A stretch of 5,341 nt of DNA from assembly GCA_012799075.1 (NCBI GenBank), contig JAAZLZ010000348.1:1-5341 (forward strand), given 5' to 3'. Both the position numbers and the translations under genes were made by a program. How positions within the stretch are numbered: position 1 is the first letter of the stretch; every line of letters starts with the position of its first letter. This document shows positions 1 to 5,341 of the stretch, in pieces. Under the pieces are notes generated by a model that did no database searches, had not been told where the DNA came from, and was given only the letters and a program-made list of their open reading frames with translations. This DNA comes from Bacillota bacterium. GTDB taxonomy: Bacteria; Bacillota; Limnochordia; JAAZLZ01.

Positions 1-1036
1 AATTGTAACAGCCTACTACTCCACGGAAATCCCGTGTTGTTAGAAGGGCTTCCCGTATGGCCTCAGGTTCTAGGCTTCCCGCCCTTTCGATGGCACTAAA
101 CAGAATGTTTACTCCGTCGTAGTAACTTGCCCCGAAGTACTCTGACTCCAGGTTGAACTTCTCTCGAAACTTCTTGTCAAACTCCTTTACAATCGGATCG
201 GGATCCGTGGAAATATAATCGACTATGGTGAAGTTGCCGTCGGCCCCACCCTCGGAGAGATCAATGGCCACCGGCGTCCCCCAGGATGGCGAGCCCACAA
301 TTGGGATATCAATCCCCATTGACGCCTTTTGCCGGTAGACAAGCCCTGCTTCCACCGGATGCCCCCAGGCGATAATCACATCAACGCCCTTTCGTTGAAA
401 ATCCAACAACTGGGAGGAAAAATCTTTGTCTCCGCCGTGATAGGCATGACTGGCCACCACCTCGCCACCAAAGGCTGGAATCTCTGCAGCCACCATTCGA
501 GCGCCCCCGGTGCCAAATTCGTCGCTATCATGCAAGAGACCAATCTTCTTGGCACCAAGTTCGACAACCGCGAACTTTGCCGCAAGTTTCGTATCCACCC
601 CGTCGTTGGACCGGATCCGAAAATACCAGGGATTATTCTGGTGGGTCAGCTTGACATTGGTCGCACCGGCGATCACAGGCACTTGACCCTGGAGCATCCA
701 TGGCACCATTGCCAGCTCCATTACACTGTAGATAGGACCAAAAACGGCCACGGGCTTGATCTCCGAGAGGACTCGTTTAAAGGCTGTGACGGCCCCCGAA
801 GTAGTTCCCGTGTCGTCCTCGATGTGGAGTCGGACCGGCCTTCCCAATACTCCACCCTTCTCATTCCATTCCTCAATGGCCATTTGAATTGCAGACGTCT
901 TGTAGACTCCCGGAAGGGCCTTCTCCCCAGTGACCGAGTTAATCAAAGCAATGGAAATTGGTTCCTGGGCATTTACCGCCCCCCAGCCTAGAAGAACCAT
1001 GAACAGAAGAACTAGGATCCAAGCTCCTTTCCGCAA
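1..1036 (-). CDS. ABC transporter substrate-binding protein, branched-chain amino acid (LivK) type, 3'-truncated by the window
   Basis: Extracytoplasmic solute-binding receptor that would deliver a ligand to a LivHMGF-type ABC importer. Reading the minus strand from a TTG at 1036 gives 345 uninterrupted codons up to the left edge; family members are usually about 370-400 residues, so roughly the last 30-50 are missing. Residues 1-23 form a type I signal peptide: positive MRK, a hydrophobic core, then VNA before QEP. The mature part follows the Peripla_BP_6 pattern: ISIALINSVTG (27-37), AIEEWNEKGGVLGRPV (53-68), EDDTGT (73-78), VPVIAGATN (119-127), WYFRIRSNDG (137-146), HGGDKDFSSQLL (200-211) and FGASYYDGVNILFSAI (301-316). 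The TTG is preferred because AGGAGG (1050-1045) lies 8 nt upstream and the signal peptide begins there. The in-frame GTG at 1045 is part of the Shine-Dalgarno sequence, and the ATG at 1041 is out of frame. No lipobox cysteine is present. Family assignment is secure; the actual ligand (amino acid, amide, urea or other) cannot be read from the sequence. Permease and ATPase genes are expected beyond the left edge. Confidence 0.93.
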   Translation of the reverse strand, partial: MRKGAWILVLLFMVLLGWGAVNAQEPISIALINSVTGEKALPGVYKTSAIQMAIEEWNEKGGVLGRPVRLHIEDDTGTTSGAVTAFKRVLSEIKPVAVFGPIYSVMELAMVPWMLQGQVPVIAGATNVKLTHQNNPWYFRIRSNDGVDTKLAAKFAVVELGAKKIGLLHDSDEFGTGGARMVAAEIPAFGGEVVASHAYHGGDKDFSSQLLDFQRKGVDVIIAWGHPVEAGLVYRQKASMGIDIPIVGSPSWGTPVAIDLSEGGADGNFTIVDYISTDPDPIVKEFDKKFREKFNLESEYFGASYYDGVNILFSAIERAGSLEPEAIREALLTTRDFRGVVGCYN

Positions 1037-1044
1037 CTCATGCA

Positions 1045-1050
1045 CCTCCT
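1045..1050 (-). promoter_or_regulatory. Ribosome binding site that decides the TTG start of the substrate-binding protein gene
   Basis: A perfect AGGAGG sits 8 nt before the TTG at 1036. It is only 3 nt from the ATG at 1041, whose frame closes after nine codons, and it overlaps the in-frame GTG at 1045. Spacing therefore favours TTG, and the protein then begins with a canonical signal peptide. Confidence 0.8.
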
Positions 1051-1097
1051 AAGTTGTTATTCCAAAAAGGACCACACCACCTCCCTAACTTTGTTAC

Positions 1098-1125
1098 ATT
1101 ATTGACTCCATTCTACTATTGTCCG
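1098..1125 (-). promoter_or_regulatory. Possible sigma-A-type promoter of the substrate-binding protein gene
   Basis: On the minus strand CGGACA (1125-1120, four of six matches to TTGACA) is followed after 16 nt by AATAAT (1103-1098, five of six matches to TATAAT). Initiation would fall near 1091, leaving a leader of about 55 nt before the TTG start. The site lies in the AT-richer part of the only sizeable gap, just upstream of a gene functionally unrelated to comFA, where a promoter is expected. The match is modest and could be chance. Confidence 0.3.
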
Positions 1126-1194
1126 ACTTTAATCGTTATTTCTGTATTCCGTGTTCCCGACCCCTTTTCCTCCTTCCGCATCCAATTCTCTGTT

Positions 1195-2853
1195 TTACTT
1201 CTTGCTAAGATAACCCCCCGCCCTCGCCAGCCGATTCATCTCCCGGATCATTCCCCGCGCCCGTCGCATTTCAGAGGTTACCCGCTGGCCAAGGAAGTAG
1301 ACGCGGCCCCAGGGACGCTGGATGCTCCGGCCGCTGCGGCCCGCCATTTGGACGAGGGTGCCGGCATCGAAGACGGGATGATGGGCGAATAGAACCAGGA
1401 CATCGGCACAGGGTACGGTGATCCCCCGCTCAAGGAGGGTGGTCGTCACCAGGACGCCTCCCTGGTCGGCGAAATCAGCACGCTTTTCGCTTCGTTTAGG
1501 GTCGCGGGCGTGGGTGTAGTCCACTTCGGAGCCTAGTCGCGAGGAAAGGAGCCTCCCCACCCCTTCACTCAGGGCTACCGTTGGCACGAAGATGAACAAG
1601 GGGAGACCTTGCTGCCGGGTCTTATGGATGATTTCCCAACAGATGGGAGGCAGCCGGAGGGGGGCTTGAGACATGGGTTTGGCAAAGAGCTTAGGCTCGG
1701 GCAAAGGATGGCCGTGATAGCGGGCGGGGATGGCAATGAGCGGAATTTGGCCCCAGCGGGCCCGGCGATGAAGAACGGGGCTTGGGGTGGCCGTCATGTG
1801 AACCAATCGACCGTCTTCCTTTAGGGAGCGTTTCAAGGCGCGGGGCAGCTGGCGACTCCCCCGGTAGGGATAGGCGTCGGACTCATCGAGGATAGCCAAG
1901 TCAAAGGCGCGGTAGAAACGGAGGGTCTGATGGGTTGTGGCCAGGACCACCGGACCTAAGGGGCCCCAGTCCCCCCGCCCACCGTAAAAGACAGGGATTG
2001 CAAGACCGGGAAAGGCTGCCTTCAACCTAGGTTCCAGTTCAATGACCACTTCCCGACGGGGAACGGTGAATAAGACCCGCTCACCCCGGGCAAGGGCGTC
2101 GGCAATGGCTGGGAAAGCAACTTCCGTTTTGCCCGCACCGCACACGGCCCAGATGAGGACTTCCCTAGATGAATGCAGGGCCTCCTTAAGCTGGAGGGAA
2201 GCCCTTTCCTGGGCTAAGGTCAGCTTGCCGGGAAAGATCGGCTGTACTTGGCAGGGCACTCCCCTTTCATCAAGGGGAGCAAAGTAGAGAAGACGGCAGG
2301 CGCGAATGTCTCCCATGGCCGAACAGTCCGGGCAGCGCTCACAGTCTTCGCGACGGCACAGGGGACAATACTCCCTTTGGATGTTCTGACTGCCGCAGCG
2401 GGAGCACCCGGCGGAATCGATCCCGGGCCTGCGGCCGCAGCGGCCCATAAGATAAAGGAGGTGAAGGGACCCTTCGCAGGGTCTTCCTAGAGCCCAAGCT
2501 GCCTCCGATGGCAAAAGCAGGCGACCGGCGATGATCTCTTCGATTTTCTCTTGCCATTGGGGAATACTGGTGGGCACAGGCTTGAGCCTGCGGGGACCGG
2601 CAGGAGGCCTAAAGCCCCTTTTCCGCTGCCAGCGGCTGGCCTTTATCCAGAGACGTTCGGGGTTCTTTGGAGCACCGAAAAAGCCCCCTTGGAGGTATTT
2701 CACCAAGGAAGCTGCATCCCGGGCGGGGAGGGGGCTGCTTAAGGCGGCTCCCTCTGCCCCCAGATAGGCGGCGTCCAAAGAAGCATAGGGAGAGAAGTCA
2801 ACTCGGAGCCGGTCCCCATCCCCTAGGACGTAGACCGTATACAACCGGTTCAT
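1195..2853 (-). CDS. comFA: ComFA, competence DNA-uptake ATPase/helicase with zinc finger
   Basis: Superfamily 2 DEAD-box-like ATPase that in Gram-positive competence acts on the cytoplasmic side of the membrane, thought to power entry of single-stranded DNA through ComEC. The 552-residue protein has a cysteine cluster at 150-186 (C150, C153, C163, C166, C171, C174, C177, C186) ending in SAMG, matching the ComFA zinc finger. Helicase motifs follow in order: Walker A AVCGAGKTE (236-244), Walker B LDESDAYPY (322-330), motif III MTATP (353-357), TTLLERGITVP (471-481) and motif VI QMAGRSGR (502-509). In ComFA the Walker B is typically DEVD; here it reads DESD, with the catalytic acids kept. B. 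subtilis ComFA is about 463 residues, so roughly 90 extra residues lie at the N-terminus and show no motif I recognise. The ATG overlaps the recD2 stop (ATGA) and has no good SD, which points to translational coupling. The gene is intact. No comFC follows; the next gene is an unrelated binding protein. Confidence 0.93.
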   Translation of the reverse strand: MNRLYTVYVLGDGDRLRVDFSPYASLDAAYLGAEGAALSSPLPARDAASLVKYLQGGFFGAPKNPERLWIKASRWQRKRGFRPPAGPRRLKPVPTSIPQWQEKIEEIIAGRLLLPSEAAWALGRPCEGSLHLLYLMGRCGRRPGIDSAGCSRCGSQNIQREYCPLCRREDCERCPDCSAMGDIRACRLLYFAPLDERGVPCQVQPIFPGKLTLAQERASLQLKEALHSSREVLIWAVCGAGKTEVAFPAIADALARGERVLFTVPRREVVIELEPRLKAAFPGLAIPVFYGGRGDWGPLGPVVLATTHQTLRFYRAFDLAILDESDAYPYRGSRQLPRALKRSLKEDGRLVHMTATPSPVLHRRARWGQIPLIAIPARYHGHPLPEPKLFAKPMSQAPLRLPPICWEIIHKTRQQGLPLFIFVPTVALSEGVGRLLSSRLGSEVDYTHARDPKRSEKRADFADQGGVLVTTTLLERGITVPCADVLVLFAHHPVFDAGTLVQMAGRSGRSIQRPWGRVYFLGQRVTSEMRRARGMIREMNRLARAGGYLSKK

Positions 2854-5015
2854 TCTTCAATTAGGCCCTGGAGCCTCCGATCCAGGAGGCTGTAGCGCAC
2901 ATCGATCCGGTTGTTTTTCACCGCGATGGCGACGGCTTTTTTGGTGCCAACCAAGACGGCAAGGCGCTTAGCCCGGGTGAGGGCAGTATACAAAAGGTTT
3001 CGCTGCAGCATGATGAAATGCTGGGTGGTCACCGGGAGGACTATCGCCGGAAACTCACTGCCCTGACTCTTATGAACAGAAACGGCGTAGGCCAAGGCCA
3101 ACTCATCCAGATCCTCCGGGCCATAGGAAACGGCCTTGTCCCCTTGCTCATCGGAAAACTGGACCAGGACCTGGCGCTCCTCCGCATCGATCCGGAGGAT
3201 GCGGCCCATCTCGCCGTTGAAGATCATCGTCTGGTAATTGTTCTTGATCTGCATCACCTTGTCACCCTCCCGGAACAGATGGGTTCCGGAGCGGACCACC
3301 CCTTTATGGGGGCGGGGAGGATTAAGGGTTTCTTGAAGGACGTGGTTGAGGTTGTCCACACCGGTGGTAGTGCGGCGCATGGGGCTGAGGACCTGGATGT
3401 CATCGACAGGATCACAGCTTAAGTAGCGGGGAAGCCGCTCTTGCACTAAGCCCTTGATCACTTCAACGATCCCGTTGGGTTCCTTCTCTTCAATGAAGAA
3501 GAAGTCCCCGTCCCTCGGTGTTAGGATCGGGAAAATACCCTGATTGATGCGGTGAGCATTTTTGACGATGAGGCTCTTCCCCCGCTGGCGAAAGATCTCC
3601 GTCAGGCGAACGGATTCCACTACACCGCTGTTGATTATGTCACGGAGGACATTCCCCGGCCCAACGGACGGAAGCTGGTCCACATCTCCCACCAGTATCA
3701 AACGAGTTCCGGGGGCAATGGCCTTCAGCAGGGAATACATGAGGGAGATATCTACCATGGAAACCTCATCGATGATGACGGCCCCCTGGGATAAGGGACG
3801 GTCCTCATCCCGCTGAAAACAAGGCCTGCCCTCCACCATGCCAAACTCAAGGAGACGGTGGATGGTCTTGGCTTCGGCCCCTGTTGCTTCTTTGAGGCGC
3901 CTGGCAGCCCGGCCCGTGGGAGAGGCCAGGGCTACCCGCAGGCCCTTTTTCTTAAGCAGGGTGTGGATAAAGCGAATGATGGTGGTCTTGCCCGTTCCCG
4001 GTCCCCCGGTAATGACGATTACGCCCCGGTTCAAGGCCCGTAAAACAGCCAGCCTTTGCTGGGAGGCCAGAGTCAATCCTGCATCCCTTTCGGCCAGGTT
4101 CAGCTGGCCTTCCATATCCTCTTGGTCCCCTTGAAAGCTGGCCTGCAAAGCCAGGAGCTTGGCCGCAACACCCCGCTCCGCGGCACATAGATACCAGGGA
4201 TAAATGCAAGTCTCACCATCAATATTGACGATTGCTGCCTCTTCCAGGCCCTCCAGGGCGACCTCAACCCTAGCTTCATCTACTTCCAGAAGTTCGGCGC
4301 CGCGCCTTGTCAGCTCTTCCCGGGGGAGATAGACGTGTCCCTCTTCGCCGGCTAATTGCAGAAGATAAATCAAACCAGCTTTAATCCGCGCCGGGGAGTC
4401 GGCCGCGATGCCCAGGTTGGAGGCAATCCCATCGGCAATTTTGAAGCCTATGCCGTATACATCCATAGCAAGACGATAAGGATCGGTTCTGACCACATCC
4501 ACGGCCTGGGGTCCATACTCCTGGTAGATCCGAGCCGCGTAAGCGGGGCTGACCCCATGTCCTTGAAGAAAGACCATCACATCCCGGACTTCCTTCTGGG
4601 ACTGGAAGGCCGCGGCGATGGCCTCTGCCCTGATGGGCCCGATCCCTTCCACCTCTGATAATCGGTGGGGTGCTTTTTCCATGATGTCTAGGGTCGCTGA
4701 GCCGAACTTGTCCACCAACCGTTTAGCCATCACCGGTCCAATCCCCTTCACCGCCCCGGAGGCGAGGAACCGCTCGATCCCTTCCCGGGTGGCCGGAATG
4801 ACCGTTTGGTATTCTTCCATCTTGAGCTGACGGCCATATTCTGGGTGATTGACCCACTGGCCCCACACTCGGATGGTCTCACCTTCGCTGATGGCAAGAA
4901 AGTTCCCCACCACCGTAACCAGGTCCGGCGCTTCCGTCTTGAGCCTCGCCACCGTATAACAGTTTTCCTCATTGCGGTAGACTATCCGGTCTACCTGGCC
5001 CTCCAATTCTTCCAA
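2850..5015 (-). CDS. recD2: RecD2 (YrrC-like) 5'-3' ATP-dependent DNA helicase
   Basis: Superfamily 1B helicase of the RecBC-independent RecD2 class, which unwinds DNA 5' to 3' and is linked to repair, recombination and replication-fork maintenance. Residues below are numbered from the ATG at 5021 (723 aa). An OB-like N-terminal region (about 1-75) is followed by helix-hairpin-helix segments VKGIGPVMAKRL (91-102), VEGIGPIRAEAI (124-135) and VYGIGFKIADGI (188-199). Then come Walker A GGPGTGKTT (339-347), motif Ia-like ASPTGRAARRL (366-376), Walker B IIDEVSMVD (416-424), motif III LVGDVDQLPSVGPG (443-456), LTEIFRQ (473-479), and the UvrD_C_2 region AVSVHKSQGSEFP (646-658) and YTALTRAKR (678-686). 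Length is in the family range (about 715 in Deinococcus, about 800 in B. subtilis). The ATG at 5021 directly abuts AGGAGG, leaving no spacer; the TTG at 5015 has a 6-nt spacer and gives MEELEGQVDRIV, like clostridial relatives, so it is chosen. All motifs are intact. The stop overlaps the comFA start by 4 nt. Confidence 0.95.
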   Translation of the reverse strand: MEELEGQVDRIVYRNEENCYTVARLKTEAPDLVTVVGNFLAISEGETIRVWGQWVNHPEYGRQLKMEEYQTVIPATREGIERFLASGAVKGIGPVMAKRLVDKFGSATLDIMEKAPHRLSEVEGIGPIRAEAIAAAFQSQKEVRDVMVFLQGHGVSPAYAARIYQEYGPQAVDVVRTDPYRLAMDVYGIGFKIADGIASNLGIAADSPARIKAGLIYLLQLAGEEGHVYLPREELTRRGAELLEVDEARVEVALEGLEEAAIVNIDGETCIYPWYLCAAERGVAAKLLALQASFQGDQEDMEGQLNLAERDAGLTLASQQRLAVLRALNRGVIVITGGPGTGKTTIIRFIHTLLKKKGLRVALASPTGRAARRLKEATGAEAKTIHRLLEFGMVEGRPCFQRDEDRPLSQGAVIIDEVSMVDISLMYSLLKAIAPGTRLILVGDVDQLPSVGPGNVLRDIINSGVVESVRLTEIFRQRGKSLIVKNAHRINQGIFPILTPRDGDFFFIEEKEPNGIVEVIKGLVQERLPRYLSCDPVDDIQVLSPMRRTTTGVDNLNHVLQETLNPPRPHKGVVRSGTHLFREGDKVMQIKNNYQTMIFNGEMGRILRIDAEERQVLVQFSDEQGDKAVSYGPEDLDELALAYAVSVHKSQGSEFPAIVLPVTTQHFIMLQRNLLYTALTRAKRLAVLVGTKKAVAIAVKNNRIDVRYSLLDRRLQGLIEE
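2867..2891 (-). promoter_or_regulatory. Two overlapping, mutually exclusive inverted repeats just upstream of the comFA start
   Basis: On the minus strand AGCCTCC (2891-2885) pairs perfectly with GGAGGCT (2878-2872) across a 6-nt loop, and CCTGGA (2886-2881) pairs with TCCAGG (2872-2867) across an 8-nt loop. The two hairpins share bases, so only one can form at a time. They lie inside the last codons of recD2 and end 13-18 nt before the comFA ATG. The comFA start lacks a clear SD, so mRNA structure here could affect coupling. Function is inference; short repeats of this size can arise by chance in coding DNA. Confidence 0.25.
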
Positions 5016-5021
5016 TGCCAT

Positions 5022-5027
5022 CCTCCT
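5022..5027 (-). promoter_or_regulatory. Ribosome binding site of recD2
   Basis: A perfect AGGAGG directly touches the ATG at 5021 with zero spacing, which is not functional geometry for that codon. It lies 6 nt before the in-frame TTG at 5015, which fits normal initiation. The two starts differ by only two residues. Confidence 0.7.
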
Positions 5028-5040
5028 TGAGACAGTAGCT

Positions 5041-5062
5041 AACCCGGCGTTAGGACCGGGTT
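5041..5062. repeat. Perfect 7-bp inverted repeat upstream of recD2
   Basis: AACCCGG (5041-5047) and CCGGGTT (5056-5062) are exact reverse complements separated by 8 nt. No T run follows on the minus strand, where the sequence continues AGCTACTG, so it is not a standard intrinsic terminator for the response-regulator gene. A TATAAA (-10-like, 5066-5061) overlaps its upstream arm but lacks a recognisable -35. It may be an operator, an mRNA hairpin in the recD2 leader, or chance. Confidence 0.4.
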
Positions 5063-5108
5063 TATAAGGAAACTTCGCCGGGGAGGGGAATCTTTCCTCC
5101 TCAGAGGC

Positions 5109-5341
5109 CTAATCAAGCTCTATTAGACCGCTGCGAACGGCCCACAGGGCCAATTGGGTGCGATCATCGATCCCCAGCTTCCGGTAAATGTTGCTCACAT
5201 GATTCTTGACAGTGTGCTCACTGACGAACAGCCTCGCTCCAATTTCCTTGTTGGTCAGCCCCGTGGCCATCAGAATGGCTATTTCCCGTTCTCGGGGAGT
5301 GAGACACTCCTTTCCCCCTTGACCCCGGACATCCTTTCTCC
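5109..5341 (-). CDS. NarL/FixJ-family (DegU-like) response regulator, C-terminal HTH part only
   Basis: DNA-binding output domain of a two-component response regulator. The window holds only the last 76 codons before a TAG stop (5111-5109); the start and the expected phosphorylated receiver domain of roughly 120-150 residues lie beyond the right edge. The visible part is a complete LuxR-type helix-turn-helix: LTPREREIAILMATG, then LTNKEIGARLFVS, then the recognition helix SEHTVKNHVSNIYRKLGI, then DDRTQLALWAVRSGLIELD. The conserved LTxRE, NKEIG, TVKNHVSNI and DRTQ elements are all present. By eye it resembles DegU of Bacillus most, especially TVKNHVSNI followed by DRTQ, but other NarL-family members share these features, so no symbol is given. 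It is followed after 86 bp by recD2 in the same direction with no clear terminator, so the two may be co-transcribed. Confidence 0.9.
   Translation of the reverse strand, partial: RKDVRGQGGKECLTPREREIAILMATGLTNKEIGARLFVSEHTVKNHVSNIYRKLGIDDRTQLALWAVRSGLIELD

Larger units (their letters stand above)
1037..1194. other. Intergenic gap between comFA and the substrate-binding protein gene
   Basis: This 158-bp stretch holds the putative promoter at 1125-1098, a second SD-like GGGAGG at 1085-1080 and the true RBS at 1050-1045. I see no GC-rich hairpin followed by a T run on the minus strand after the comFA stop, so no intrinsic terminator is supported and read-through from comFA is possible. No comFC or other gene fits here. 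Confidence 0.7.

Noticed and set aside
329..991. 220-codon open frame on the plus strand
   Set aside because: It is antisense to the substrate-binding protein, whose minus-strand reading matches a known family along its whole length. The plus-strand product resembles no family I know.
1034..1041. Frameshift at the start of the substrate-binding protein gene, suggested by ATG at 1041 leading to an early stop
   Set aside because: Reading from TTG at 1036 gives a continuous protein with a clean signal peptide and properly spaced RBS, so no frameshift is needed.
1195..1260. Possible intrinsic terminator after comFA
   Set aside because: Neither the end of comFA nor the following minus-strand sequence has a GC-rich hairpin followed by a T run.
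1054..1392. 112-codon plus-strand frame spanning the intergenic gap and the comFA 3' end
   Set aside because: About 60% of it is antisense to comFA, the product is Pro/His-rich low-complexity sequence, and there is no SD before the ATG.
3018..3422. 134-codon plus-strand frame inside recD2
   Set aside because: It is a shadow of the strongly conserved C-terminal helicase domain of recD2 on the other strand.
5064..5108. Terminator of the response-regulator gene in the GAGG/CCTC-rich stretch
   Set aside because: On the minus strand the arms (GAGG and CCTC) pair over only four bases with a mismatch next to them, and no T run follows. The better pairing is on the plus strand, needs two G-U pairs and serves no plus-strand gene.
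1..5341. Mobile element, CRISPR array or novel defence system
   Set aside because: No transposase, integrase, terminal repeats, regularly spaced repeats or tRNA-like ends were seen, and all four genes belong to well-known families.

Overview
The window carries four genes, all on the minus strand, and about 95% of it is coding. It looks like a chromosomal segment of a moderately GC-rich member of the Bacillota (Firmicutes). The evidence is a ComFA competence helicase with its zinc-finger cysteines, a RecD2-type helicase of the YrrC class, a DegU-like response-regulator tail, and strong AGGAGG ribosome binding sites that appear to drive TTG starts. The exact lineage cannot be fixed from this sequence.

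Layout in the direction of transcription, right to left: (1) 5341-5109, the last 76 codons of a NarL/FixJ (LuxR-type HTH) response regulator, closest by eye to DegU, with its receiver domain outside the window. (2) 5108-5022, an 87-bp gap with a small perfect inverted repeat and no clear terminator. (3) recD2, ending at 2850, a complete 5'-3' DNA helicase with OB-like, helix-hairpin-helix and superfamily 1 helicase parts; its start is probably the TTG at 5015. (4) comFA, 2853-1195, a complete ATP-driven motor for DNA uptake whose ATG overlaps the recD2 stop codon (ATGA). (5) 1194-1037, a 158-bp gap with a possible promoter and no evident terminator. (6) 1036-1, an extracellular substrate-binding protein of the branched-chain amino acid (LivK) type that starts at a TTG and runs off the left edge.

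Functionally, the right-hand three genes form a coherent set: a response regulator, a helicase for DNA repair and recombination, and a helicase for uptake of transforming DNA. The order regulator - (one gene) - comFA recalls the degSU-comF locus of Bacillus subtilis, with recD2 in the intervening position. The usual partner comFC does not follow comFA. The binding protein at the left is probably the first gene of a separate ABC-transporter operon.

I found no mobile element, CRISPR array, rRNA/tRNA or convincing unknown system. The points worth a second look are the recD2-comFA coupling, the absence of comFC, the long N-terminal region of ComFA, two non-ATG starts masked by nearby ATG codons, the missing lipobox in the binding protein, and two mutually exclusive hairpins at the recD2/comFA junction.
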